A DNA stretch of 64,000 nucleotides from an uncultured Verrucomicrobiales bacterium (GTDB lineage: Bacteria; Verrucomicrobiota; Verrucomicrobiia; Verrucomicrobiales; Akkermansiaceae). How positions within the stretch are numbered: position 1 is the stretch's first letter; the number at the start of each line of letters is the position of its first letter. The notes beneath the pieces are model-generated. The model saw only the letters and a list, made by a program, of their open reading frames with translations. It ran no database searches and had not been told where the DNA came from. The stretch lies in NCBI GenBank assembly GCA_949373085.1, contig CASICJ010000002.1, positions 124,001 to 188,000 on the forward strand. The letters run 5' to 3'. Shown here in pieces: positions 43,200 through 52,304 of the stretch. Made by a program: the position numbers and the translations under genes.

Positions 43200-44051
43200 A
43201 TGGCAGGTTTTTTCAAGAAACTCTTTAATAAGGTTACCGACAAGGCTGAGATAGATTGGGATGATTTGGAAGCCGATCTCATCTCCGGTGATCTCGGCGT
43301 TAGGCTCTCACTCGAAATTGTCGAGGAGCTCAAAGAGCTCGGCCGAAAAATATCTGCCGATGATGTTGTGGAAACCACCCGTAACAAACTGGCTGGGATT
43401 TTTCCGGTAGATGCTTCAAATCTCGAACCTAGGATCGATAAAAATCCTGCCGTTCTATTGATTGTCGGAGTCAACGGCACTGGGAAGACCACCTCCACCG
43501 CCAAACTGGGCAACTTACTAAAAAGCCAGGGGTATTCCGTCCTGATGGCTGCTGCAGACACTTTCCGTGCAGCAGCCGTCGAACAGCTAGTTCGTTGGGG
43601 CGAGCGCCTTGACCTTCCTGTCGTCACCGGTGCTCATGAAGCAGATCCTTCCTCGGTTTGCTACCAAGCCCACCAAAAAGCGATTGCTGGTAACTATGAT
43701 TTTCTCCTCTGCGACACGGCCGGGCGACTCCACACCCGCAATAACCTCATGGATGAGCTGGCTAAAATTAAACGCACTATTGGAAAACAAGATGAGACTG
43801 CTCCACACGAAACTTTCCTGGTTGTCGATGCCTCCACCGGGGGAAATGCTCTTAACCAAGCCCGCGAATTTCAAAAAGCAGTACCACTCAACGGCCTGAT
43901 CCTCACAAAGCTCGACGGATCAGGCAAAGGAGGCGTTGCTGCCGCCATTCAAAAAGAACTCGGCATTGCACCGCGCTTCATCGGCACTGGGGAAGAGCCT
44001 GAGCGCTTCGAGCGTTTCGAACGCGAACGCTTTGTGGAAAAAATTCTTTAG
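43200..44051 (+). CDS. ftsY: Signal recognition particle receptor FtsY
   Basis: FtsY is the membrane-associated GTPase that docks the SRP-ribosome complex at the translocon. From ATG 43200 the protein is 283 residues, a short FtsY without the long acidic A domain, starting at the membrane-binding MAGFFKKLFNK helix. The NG domain has GVNGTGKTTSTAKL (G1), DTFRAAAVEQL (SRP/FtsY insertion), DTAGRLHTR (G3), LTKLDGSGKGG (G4) and FIGTGEEPE (G5). The track ORF begins 39 bases earlier at TTG (43161), adding 13 residues that I reject. Its stop overlaps the convergent TrkH stop by 4 bases. Confidence 0.94.
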   Translation: MAGFFKKLFNKVTDKAEIDWDDLEADLISGDLGVRLSLEIVEELKELGRKISADDVVETTRNKLAGIFPVDASNLEPRIDKNPAVLLIVGVNGTGKTTSTAKLGNLLKSQGYSVLMAAADTFRAAAVEQLVRWGERLDLPVVTGAHEADPSSVCYQAHQKAIAGNYDFLLCDTAGRLHTRNNLMDELAKIKRTIGKQDETAPHETFLVVDASTGGNALNQAREFQKAVPLNGLILTKLDGSGKGGVAAAIQKELGIAPRFIGTGEEPERFERFERERFVEKIL

Positions 44052-45535
44052 TAGCGCTTCCAAAGCTGGCGGCTGAAGAGCACTACAAAAGCGACATATT
44101 CAAGACGGCCTAAAATCATTAGGGTTGCAAAGAACACCTTGGTCGTTGCGCTTGCCTGAGCAAACCCTTCGGCTCCACCCATATCGGCCAGAGCTGGCCC
44201 CATATTCCCAAGACAGCTAATGACAGCAGAAAGAGAACCTTTGAGTGACTGAGCTGGTTCCAGCAATTGCAAAACGAAGGTCCCCATGATCGCAAAAAAT
44301 CCGAACATCGAGATTACGAGAAATAATTGCTCAAAAGCGCCATCTTGAACTTTCCGACCATTTAATTTAATTGGTTCTACCATCTTAGGGCGAAAAGTAC
44401 GATGCAAACCGGATTTTAAAAATCGGACCCACATGATAATCCGGCTCACTTTCAAGCCCCCGACCGTTGAACCGGAACACCCCCCCACCACCATTAATAA
44501 AACCAAAATGCCTACCGCTAACCGGCTCCACCCATCAAAATTACTACTTACATATCCCGTACTCGTTCCGATCGAAATTACATTAAAAATAATATCAACT
44601 GGCTGAGCCCCATTAAATCCACCCAAAAAATGTTGTCCTAGCAACACAATCGAGGCAATTCCAACGATTCCTAGAAACCAGAAGACCTCCTCAAACTTCT
44701 CACGAAGATTCTTCCACTTCCGCTTCATCATCGTGAGATAAAAAGGAAAGCTAATCGCACCTAGTATCATAAACAACATGAGCCATATCTTACTTGCTAT
44801 ACCGAAAGGCTCTCCCGCCACACTAGTATTTTCAGTTCCAAATCCACCTGTCGCAACAGCAGTCAGCCCATGATTTACCGCCTGGAATGGAGTTAAACCC
44901 ATTCCCCACAAACCAAGCCCACAAACGATGGTGAAGCCCAAATAAAGCAGCCAAATTCGTCTCATGGTCTGCCGCAAACTTGCCAAATCAGTATTCGATA
45001 GCGACGACTCCGCGCCGATCAAAGTCTTACTGCTCGAGGTCATTCCCGAGAGCACTACAACGAACATCGCGAGAATCCCCATTGCCCCTACCCACTGCGT
45101 CAGGGATCGCCACATCAGGATCGACTTGGGCAGCCGCTCCAAGTCGACAAAAATTGTCGATCCCGTTGTGGTCAGACCCGAAACACCTTCAAAGAAAGCA
45201 GAATCCAGCGAAACGTGAGGCTCGCAAAAGAAATAAGGTAATGCTGCGGCGCAGCTGCAAGCAAACCAACCCGCCCCCACCAAGGCCATTGCCTCCCTGC
45301 GCCTCATGGCCAGAGAACGCCCCGAGCGCTTACCTTTGACATATCCGACAATGAACAAGGCAGTCCCGACAGTCAGCGTGATCGACAGCGAAATTCCCCA
45401 CCCTTCCAAATCTAGCCCCGTTTCATGGAGATCTCCTGCAGGAACAATAGCCGACAAAGAGACCGAAATCACCATGGCAATGCCCATCAACAGGACCATC
45501 GTCCCGAGCGAGCGTAAAAAGACACAGATATTCAA
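44048..45535 (-). CDS. TrkH-type potassium transport protein
   Basis: A 495-residue membrane protein of the TrkH/KtrB superfamily that forms the K+ path and works with a regulatory TrkA/KtrA ring, which is not encoded here. The selectivity-filter-type glycines are visible in GVSGLTTTGSTIF, TAVATGGFGT, SIGTSTGYVS and LGNMGPAL, with the conserved GGCSGSTVGGLKVSR near the gate. TTG start as in the track; ATG at residue 13 (45499) is an alternative. It diverges from the cytochrome gene. Confidence 0.9.
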   Translation of the reverse strand: MNICVFLRSLGTMVLLMGIAMVISVSLSAIVPAGDLHETGLDLEGWGISLSITLTVGTALFIVGYVKGKRSGRSLAMRRREAMALVGAGWFACSCAAALPYFFCEPHVSLDSAFFEGVSGLTTTGSTIFVDLERLPKSILMWRSLTQWVGAMGILAMFVVVLSGMTSSSKTLIGAESSLSNTDLASLRQTMRRIWLLYLGFTIVCGLGLWGMGLTPFQAVNHGLTAVATGGFGTENTSVAGEPFGIASKIWLMLFMILGAISFPFYLTMMKRKWKNLREKFEEVFWFLGIVGIASIVLLGQHFLGGFNGAQPVDIIFNVISIGTSTGYVSSNFDGWSRLAVGILVLLMVVGGCSGSTVGGLKVSRIIMWVRFLKSGLHRTFRPKMVEPIKLNGRKVQDGAFEQLFLVISMFGFFAIMGTFVLQLLEPAQSLKGSLSAVISCLGNMGPALADMGGAEGFAQASATTKVFFATLMILGRLEYVAFVVLFSRQLWKRY

Positions 45536-45664
45536 AACAATATCAGATTGAAAAAGACCCTCCTCAGAGAAGCTATGGAAAGAAGTTAGTCAATCTCTGG
45601 GATTTCTCCATTCAAAAAAAACTCGGTTCTCGACCTTCCAGCCACGATTTTTCAATATGTCACT

Positions 45665-48145
45665 ATGATATTACGTTCAGTTTCATTGCTAGCTCTCGCC
45701 ACAATCGGTCTTAGCGCCGCTGAATTTGACCTCGTCAAGCTCGGTAAAGAAACTTTTAACGCCGTTGGTTGTGCAGAATGCCATTCTGAAATAAAGGATG
45801 ACACCTCGGTCAAAACTGGCCCTGGCCTCTACGGTCTTTTCCCAACCACCGCACGCAAGCGCGACATCATTGAAGCGGGAGAAAATCATAAGCACACGAT
45901 CACTGCTGACTACGCATATTTTAATAAGTCGCTGCGCACTCCGGCTACCGAGATCGCAATCTCCGAAGTTGCACCGACTAAAGGAACGACCTTCCTCCCA
46001 GTCATGCCGGCCTACCCTGAGACCTTCCTAAATACGCAAAAGGCCAAGGCCATCTTCCACTATCTACAAACCCTAAACGATGACGGACTTCGCGGCCCAT
46101 CCAAGGTCATGGACGAGCTGAAGGAGGGAACGGTTGTTAAAGACATTCACGAAAACCCAACCGAAATCCTCGTCACCGATCGCACCCGTATTTTTCGTGC
46201 TCGTATTCCCGGTTCCTCCGCACGTGCTGTTCACGTAGGTCACCCCAGCGGGCTCAACTACGCCTTTGATCCTCGCAATATGAAAATCAATAAGGTCTGG
46301 TGGGGTGGATTTCTCAATCTTAAGAACGAGATGTCAGGGCGAGGCAACAGTCCTTCGACCCTGGGAAAAAATGCTCGCGAGGTAAGCCTCTCTAACCAAC
46401 CCAAGCTCCATGGTGAGCCGGTCGATCTATCTTTCAAATCACCCCTCATCAACGATGGTAAAAGCATCGAAAATAATCTCTGGGGTGATGAAGACTTCAT
46501 CGATCAACTTAAAAAAGCCAACGCACACTTCATTGGCTACGACTACCCCTCCGATCCCAAGGGCCACCCAACCTTCCATTACCGTGTTGGAAAGGACACT
46601 TACTCTCTAACTTTCACGATCAAAGCTGACGGCCTTGCTGTCACTCAATCGACCAAGAATGGCAAGGCATCCAAGCACGAAATAAAAACCGACAAACCTG
46701 AGTCGGTTTGGAGACCAAACCCCATCCCATCAACGCTGACCCAGCAAGTCGCGCTAACTCCCATGGACCGGATCGTCCTATTGCCTGGCTACTCTGCAGA
46801 ACGCGTCCCCGCCCCGACCGATCCACATGGACGTCCACAGCTCTTCGAACCCCTTGGGATGGCTCTTGATCCCAAAGATGGCTCCATTGTTGTCACCACC
46901 CGCACCGCCGGAGTCTGGCGCTTTAAAGATAATACCTGGACCATGATTGCCGACGGCCTTCTCGATGCCCTCGGTGTAATCGTTGAAAAGGATCGGCTCG
47001 TGATTGGTCAAAAGGCAGAACTTACCGCGCTCTATGATGAAAATGGCGATGGCTTCTATGAGACCTTTCGCACTCTGAGCGACGACTTCCTTTTTACCGC
47101 AAACTACCACGGATACCTGCACGGCCCGGCAAAGGATCAGTCTGGAAACTACTACTTCACCCTGAACCTTGACCACCGCGATGGTCGCCAGATCCACAAA
47201 GCGAATGGTCCATTTATGGGCTCCCAAGGCGGCTACCGTGGCTGGACCTTACAAGTCACCCCTGACGGAAAAACTATCCCATTTGCAATGGGACTGCGGA
47301 GCCCCGCTGGAATTTCGGCCAGCCCCGAGGGAGACATTTACTACACTGAGAACCAAGGTGAATACAATGGCACCTCGAAAATGCACCTTGTTCAAAAAGG
47401 AAACTATTACGGTCATCCTTCCGGCCTCGTTGATGTTCCGGGCATGAAACCTGACTCGCCAGAAATCGCTTGGGATAAGTGGGTTCCAAAGCGTGCGGTA
47501 TCAGTCGCTCTTTTACCACATGGACGCATCGCCAACGCTCCAGGCAGCCCTACTTGGGACACCACAGACGGGAAATTTGGTCCTTTTGCTGGAGATATTT
47601 ATTGTGGAGACCAAACCCTTTCGACCCTTTTCCGGATTGCCCTGAAGCCGAAAAATGAAGCCGCGCTTATCCACTTCGCAGACGGTTTCCCCTCTGGTCT
47701 CATGAGGCAAACGTTCGACAAAGACGGCGCGATGTATGTCGGTCAAACTGGTCGCGGATGGCGCGCTCGTGGTGGCAGCCAGCACGCCCTCGTTAAACTC
47801 ACCTACACCAAAAATGACTCCCCGCAGTTGAAGGATATCTCACGCAAAGGTGACACCTTCACCTTACACTTCAGCGGCAACACCAAGGAACTCGCGGAGG
47901 AAACCGACCTTGCTATCGAATCATGGTTTTACCACGACAAACCCGACTACGGATCCCCAAGCAATAACAAGCTGAAGGAGAGCATCGCTAGCCAGAAGAC
48001 GAATCGAGCAAAGGGCACAATTACTATCAAACTTAAGTCTAACGATCAGCGACAGGCCGGGAGCCGTGTCTTCTACTTCTCATCCAAGAGTCTTCCCAAA
48101 AACCGGAAGGACTCCCTCCAAGCCTACTACACAATCTCTCGATAA
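45665..48145 (+). CDS. Secreted cytochrome c plus sorbosone-dehydrogenase-like beta-propeller
   Basis: An 826-residue secreted protein with signal SLLALATIGLSAAEF. A heme-binding CAECH is at 36-40 in a c-type cytochrome domain reaching about residue 140. A middle region of about 200 residues follows (probably DUF6797-type), and from about 370 on an NHL/sorbosone-dehydrogenase-like propeller: GYSAERVPAPTDPHGRPQLF, GMALDPKDGSIVVTTRTAGV, LRSPAGISASPEGDIYYTEN, MRQTFDKDGAMYVGQTGRGW. The typical role is periplasmic oxidation of a sugar or sugar-derived alcohol/aldehyde with electron transfer to the heme. No neighbours share the strand closely, so it looks monocistronic. Confidence 0.82.
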   Translation: MILRSVSLLALATIGLSAAEFDLVKLGKETFNAVGCAECHSEIKDDTSVKTGPGLYGLFPTTARKRDIIEAGENHKHTITADYAYFNKSLRTPATEIAISEVAPTKGTTFLPVMPAYPETFLNTQKAKAIFHYLQTLNDDGLRGPSKVMDELKEGTVVKDIHENPTEILVTDRTRIFRARIPGSSARAVHVGHPSGLNYAFDPRNMKINKVWWGGFLNLKNEMSGRGNSPSTLGKNAREVSLSNQPKLHGEPVDLSFKSPLINDGKSIENNLWGDEDFIDQLKKANAHFIGYDYPSDPKGHPTFHYRVGKDTYSLTFTIKADGLAVTQSTKNGKASKHEIKTDKPESVWRPNPIPSTLTQQVALTPMDRIVLLPGYSAERVPAPTDPHGRPQLFEPLGMALDPKDGSIVVTTRTAGVWRFKDNTWTMIADGLLDALGVIVEKDRLVIGQKAELTALYDENGDGFYETFRTLSDDFLFTANYHGYLHGPAKDQSGNYYFTLNLDHRDGRQIHKANGPFMGSQGGYRGWTLQVTPDGKTIPFAMGLRSPAGISASPEGDIYYTENQGEYNGTSKMHLVQKGNYYGHPSGLVDVPGMKPDSPEIAWDKWVPKRAVSVALLPHGRIANAPGSPTWDTTDGKFGPFAGDIYCGDQTLSTLFRIALKPKNEAALIHFADGFPSGLMRQTFDKDGAMYVGQTGRGWRARGGSQHALVKLTYTKNDSPQLKDISRKGDTFTLHFSGNTKELAEETDLAIESWFYHDKPDYGSPSNNKLKESIASQKTNRAKGTITIKLKSNDQRQAGSRVFYFSSKSLPKNRKDSLQAYYTISR

Positions 48146-48219
48146 GAGCGTCTTTCCTTTTTCCGGCTTCCCCTCCACCTTTTCTCCAATGAATTAGAGG
48201 ATTAATCTTTGATTTTAGT

Positions 48220-48753
48220 ATGGGTCTTCTTTCCTTTCTCAACACCGAACGCCAAAACTTTGACGTTAGCGCAGCCGATAGCCGACTCTCCGTTGACCTT
48301 ACCAAGTTCATCATTGGATCGACGCCCCTCGGTAAAGAGCCTTGGGATGGAGATTCTTTCGCAAAAGAATTGGAGAAGGAAGTAACCCTGAAATCCGATC
48401 GGTCTGGATACGAACTCGGAGTAAAGGACGGCAAGCTAGATCATGCTTTTTTCACCATCAAAAATTTTAAAGGCATCTTCTTAGTGGAGGAAAAGTCGCT
48501 CGTCCTCTCGAGCACGACAAATAGAAAAGAAATCATCTCTATTTTCGGAGAACCCTATTGGGCAGACATTGACGATGGTGAAATCATTCTCTTTTACGAA
48601 TACCAAGAAAGCACAATCGAACTTCAATTCGAATTTCCGGACGGCGAACACCTAGAATTTATCACTCTGATGAAAGGTGGGATCCTATCAAAACAAGAAA
48701 AGCGCGAAAGCTACCGAGTCACCAAACCTTGGCCACCCGAAAAAAGACAATAA
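48220..48753 (+). CDS. Uncharacterised soluble protein, 177 residues
   Basis: A soluble acidic protein with no signal peptide. The first 55 residues are strand-poor; the rest alternates beta strands (DHAFFTIKNFKGIFL, IISIFGEPYWADIDDG, EIILFYEYQESTIELQFEF), with an FGEPYW motif and a strongly amphipathic sheet that resembles small single-domain proteins linked to contact-dependent immunity, but no such toxin is nearby. I do not recognise the family. It lies 74 bases after the cytochrome gene. Confidence 0.5.
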   Translation: MGLLSFLNTERQNFDVSAADSRLSVDLTKFIIGSTPLGKEPWDGDSFAKELEKEVTLKSDRSGYELGVKDGKLDHAFFTIKNFKGIFLVEEKSLVLSSTTNRKEIISIFGEPYWADIDDGEIILFYEYQESTIELQFEFPDGEHLEFITLMKGGILSKQEKRESYRVTKPWPPEKRQ

Positions 48754-48815
48754 AAGCTTTGTGACGTAAGCGATTTTCTCGACACGCGTATCCTCAATAC
48801 CGACGAAGCTGAAGT

Positions 48816-51221
48816 CTAATAATGAACCTCACTTCGTCTCTGCTCCAGCGTTCCCTTCGTAACTCCGAGTCTCTCAATTGCGCCCAACTTCCTCACCAAG
48901 TCCTGAGCTTCGCCCTCCCCATTGAGAAAATTCTGATACCAGCCGACTAACCTTGCCGACTGCCTAACGTCCTCTTCGAGTAACTCCACCCGAAATTTTC
49001 GCAGCCCTAGCGAGATGAAATCATCGACACTTGCTGCTCCTGTCTGAGCCCGTCCATTAAAAAGCGTGTTTCGACACCCTACATCAGCTTTTAAAATGTG
49101 TAACTGCCCCACTCTATCCCGCAGTTGAACATCATGTTGATCACAGGGCTTTCCACAATTTTTGATACTCGTTCCGTCACTCAAAAACGTACAGAACACA
49201 CAGTGTTCCATATGAAACATCGGCATGTGCTGATGGACCGTGAGCTCAAACCACTTCGGCGAAGCGCTCGCCAATAATTCACTCACCTGACCTTCATTCA
49301 AATCATAAGAAACCGTGAGATTTTCAAATCCTCCATGCCTCATCAACAATGCAGCCGAAACTGGGTTCGAGACGTTCAATGAAAAATCCGCGACCGTTTT
49401 AATCCCTCGTTCTTTGAAATATCTGACGCCCCCAAGATTACGAACCAACACCCCATCTGGCTCAGCCTTCTCCACCAATTTAAAAAAACCCATCTCCGTT
49501 GGCTTCTGAATTCTTGGCGTCGCTAAAAACACCTTCATCCCACCTTTACGGGCAATCTTTACTGCCTCGCGGTATTCCTTTAGATCCTCAAAATCACAAT
49601 AAACGAAACCCGCCCCCGCTCGCGCACACCCCTCGACCTGTTCCAACGAACGACATAACACCCGTAACTCCGGCAAACCTTCATCCACTGTCCCACGCTC
49701 TGGCATCAGCCCGGCCAAAATTGCCCCGCCATCTTTCACCACCGGCTCTTCTTTTAACTCCTCTACCAATCGCCGCCGTATTCGATTCAATTCACCCAAT
49801 GGAATCATCACCTCGCCTTCGAGGAAATTTTGCACTAATCCCAACTGGAATTCCGTTCCACCCAATCTCCCTAAGTGCCCCGCTAAAACCTCCTTGGTCA
49901 ACGGGCGCTTCTCAGCTTTTTCAAGCATCACCTCACTCACCACCTTTTTCCCTCGGCATTCCAAAATCAAAGGCTCACCGGACCTTCCTGAAACTTGAAT
50001 CATCAGAGAATCCCCTTTCTCTTCCAATCGCCCACCTTTCCAACTCTTCTTTACTTCTTTCTCCAAACCCGGATCGCTCGTCTTCCACAAACCCTGTCCC
50101 GCGTGCACTCGCTTCCAATTGATTCCCGACCGCCGATCAAAGAACAACTTCTTACCCTCTACCTTCCAAACCATCCCACCCTGCTCGTCATTTCGATCCT
50201 CCCCCGCATCAAAGACAAAGCCATCCCCGGGGTTTAGTGAAACCTTATTCGTAGCCAATTCAACCCAACCCTCTCCGCGAGCCGCAATCTCACCAGCCCA
50301 CGCCCCGCGCTTCTTCCCCCACTTCCCATGAGTCAACCGGGGATGATTTATTCCCTCCAACCAACCACTGGAAAGCCCGCGCGAAAACATCATCTCCAAC
50401 ATGTAACGATCCTTCTCTGTGATCTCGACTTCGTCCAACGCCTTGCGATAAACCCGCGTCACCGCAGCAACATACTCGGGCGACTTTAGTCGCCCCTCGA
50501 TTTTATAACTCCTCACTCCCGCTTTCACCAAATCGGGTATTACGTCCACAGCCGCTAAATCCTGGGGGCTCAGAAGATAACGCACCTCGCCCATCGGCAC
50601 CGTTTCACCATCTACTACCAGCTCATAAGGCATCCGACATGCCTGCGCACACTCTCCACGATTTGCAGAACGCTGCCCCAGACTTTCCGAAGTTAAACAC
50701 TGCCCCGAATAAGCCACACATAGCGCCCCATGTATAAAAACCTCCAAAGCCACCTCACCCTTATTTCGAACCCGCATGATTTCTTCAACCGACATCTCCC
50801 GCGCCAAAACGGCCCGATCCAAATCTAAAAAACCATCCACAAAATCCAAACCCTCCGACGAGGTAATTGTCATCTGCGTCGAAGCATGTAGCTCCATCTC
50901 CGGCGCAATCTCTTGCACCAACTTTGCCGCTCCTAAATCCTGAACAATGACTGCATCCACTCCGGATCGCGCCATCGTCTCGATCTGCTCAACCGCTCCC
51001 CCCAGCTCCGAGGGAAAAATGAGGGTATTGAAAGCCACAAATCCCTTCACCCCGTGCCGATGAAGAAAATCCATTAACTCCGGCAGATCCTCTTCCGTGA
51101 AATTATCAGCCCGCATCCGAGCATTAAACTTCGGTAGCCCGAAGTAGATCGCATCCGCCCCATTGGCCACCGCCGCACGCGCGCAATCCCAATTCCCAGC
51201 CGGAGCCAATAGTTCAGTCAC
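48816..51221 (-). CDS. Peptidase U32-family protein (RlhA/TrhP-like), 801 residues
   Basis: U32 proteins of this type act in tRNA or rRNA hydroxylation and related RNA modification, not as classical peptidases. The N-terminal U32 domain has LLAPAGNWDCARAAVANGAD, YFGLPKFNARMRADNF, VFIHGALCVAYSGQCLTSES and the Cys cluster NRGECAQACRMPY; IEGRLKSPEYV follows. The C-terminal half carries a DUF3656-like insert and a second barrel with HCVFCTFLSDGTSIKNCGKP. The cysteines CxxAC and CxxC suit an Fe-S cluster. Long forms near 800 residues are known for this family. Confidence 0.88.
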   Translation of the reverse strand: MTELLAPAGNWDCARAAVANGADAIYFGLPKFNARMRADNFTEEDLPELMDFLHRHGVKGFVAFNTLIFPSELGGAVEQIETMARSGVDAVIVQDLGAAKLVQEIAPEMELHASTQMTITSSEGLDFVDGFLDLDRAVLAREMSVEEIMRVRNKGEVALEVFIHGALCVAYSGQCLTSESLGQRSANRGECAQACRMPYELVVDGETVPMGEVRYLLSPQDLAAVDVIPDLVKAGVRSYKIEGRLKSPEYVAAVTRVYRKALDEVEITEKDRYMLEMMFSRGLSSGWLEGINHPRLTHGKWGKKRGAWAGEIAARGEGWVELATNKVSLNPGDGFVFDAGEDRNDEQGGMVWKVEGKKLFFDRRSGINWKRVHAGQGLWKTSDPGLEKEVKKSWKGGRLEEKGDSLMIQVSGRSGEPLILECRGKKVVSEVMLEKAEKRPLTKEVLAGHLGRLGGTEFQLGLVQNFLEGEVMIPLGELNRIRRRLVEELKEEPVVKDGGAILAGLMPERGTVDEGLPELRVLCRSLEQVEGCARAGAGFVYCDFEDLKEYREAVKIARKGGMKVFLATPRIQKPTEMGFFKLVEKAEPDGVLVRNLGGVRYFKERGIKTVADFSLNVSNPVSAALLMRHGGFENLTVSYDLNEGQVSELLASASPKWFELTVHQHMPMFHMEHCVFCTFLSDGTSIKNCGKPCDQHDVQLRDRVGQLHILKADVGCRNTLFNGRAQTGAASVDDFISLGLRKFRVELLEEDVRQSARLVGWYQNFLNGEGEAQDLVRKLGAIERLGVTKGTLEQRRSEVHY

Positions 51222-51325
51222 AGCTAAGTCCTAATCGCCCCAAATGCTGGAAGCAACACTAAGAGACTCAAGCCCCTTAAAGCCTGAAGCAGGTTAATCT
51301 ACTCACAGCTCTGCATAAAACTCCC

Positions 51326-52015
51326 TCATCTTTCCGCCACGAACAAGGTATGGGTAAACCTCTTCGCCTTCGGGTAGGCTTTTGCTGGAATCGCCTCGAC
51401 TCGCGAAAACACCTTTCTCAACAATCTTACAAATCCGGAATCCTCGTGAGCCGACCAGTAAACAACCCGTCCATTTGGTCTCAAAGCCGCTCTCGCAATT
51501 TCCAAGCCCCGCCTTTCATAAAGCCGCCCATTTCCCTTCTGAACTAACGGATCAGGACTGTTATCCACATCCAACAAAATGGCATCATACCTTCCGCCCG
51601 ATTGCATGATCTTAAAAACATCCCTTCTCAATACTTCTACCCTTCCATCATCCAAAAGCGCACCATTCACCTCCCGCAGGTGCTCCCGGTTCCAGTCGAT
51701 AACCACTTGTAGCAACTCAGCCACCTCCACATCCGAATCTGCCGAAACTAATTCCAATACCTTCCGCAAGGTAAACCCAAACCCTAGCCCGCCGATCAAC
51801 ACCCGCTGAGTTCGCCCCCCTGCGCCACAAGCCAATTCCGCCATCATTTGCTCGGACGAACATGCCGTAGTACTCATCAAGGGAACCCCTCCTACCTTAA
51901 GAAAATACTCCCCGTCATGCTCTTGCAGAAGCAAGGTTTCCCCATCGGGAGAGGCGCTGGCAGCGAGATTGTTCGTCGGCTTCACAGGGAAGAGAGTAGT
52001 ATTCCATCGACACAT
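51326..52015 (-). CDS. Spermidine-synthase-like methyltransferase-fold protein
   Basis: From ATG 52015 the product is 229 residues; the track start adds 24 residues that run toward the divergent gene and is less likely. The Rossmann core reads VLIGGLGFGFTLRKVLEL (glycine loop), VEVAELLQVVIDWNRE, VEVLRRDVFKIM and DAILLDVDNSPDPLVQ. This matches the spermidine synthase/aminopropyltransferase superfamily, but the N-terminal tetramerisation domain is reduced, so it may be a related methyltransferase instead. Stands alone. Confidence 0.7.
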   Translation of the reverse strand: MCRWNTTLFPVKPTNNLAASASPDGETLLLQEHDGEYFLKVGGVPLMSTTACSSEQMMAELACGAGGRTQRVLIGGLGFGFTLRKVLELVSADSDVEVAELLQVVIDWNREHLREVNGALLDDGRVEVLRRDVFKIMQSGGRYDAILLDVDNSPDPLVQKGNGRLYERRGLEIARAALRPNGRVVYWSAHEDSGFVRLLRKVFSRVEAIPAKAYPKAKRFTHTLFVAER

Positions 52016-52061
52016 TGAAAGGCTTTCGAGACACTGGCTGTAAGCAATTATCACTCGCCCA

Positions 52062-52304
52062 ATGACCAAGAAACGAATCATCTTCATTGTTTTCGTTCTC
52101 CTGCTCCTGCTTCATCAAGACAGCTGGAACTGGGATAACGCCAATCTAGTCTTGGGCTTTATGCCCGTAGGACTTTTTTACCATGCCTGTTACTCTCTCG
52201 TCGCAGCCCTTTTTTGGGGCATCGTCATGAAGGTTGCCTGGCCTACCGAGCTCGAAAAATGGGCCGAAGGCGGACCTGAGTCATCGGAAGGAGGTAGCAA
52301 ATGA
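52062..52304 (+). CDS. DUF3311-like small membrane protein
   Basis: An 80-residue protein with two hydrophobic helices (IIFIVFVLLLLLHQDSWNWD, and GLFYHACYSLVAALFWGIVM). Small proteins of this kind are the usual upstream partner of sodium:solute symporters of this type. It overlaps the symporter start by 4 bases (ATGA), so the two are cotranslated and likely assemble. Confidence 0.75.
   Translation: MTKKRIIFIVFVLLLLLHQDSWNWDNANLVLGFMPVGLFYHACYSLVAALFWGIVMKVAWPTELEKWAEGGPESSEGGSK

Noticed and set aside
49499-50122. 207-residue plus-strand ORF inside the U32 gene
   Set aside because: Shadow of the long minus-strand U32 gene, which has clear family motifs; the shadow is Pro/Ser/Leu-rich nonsense.
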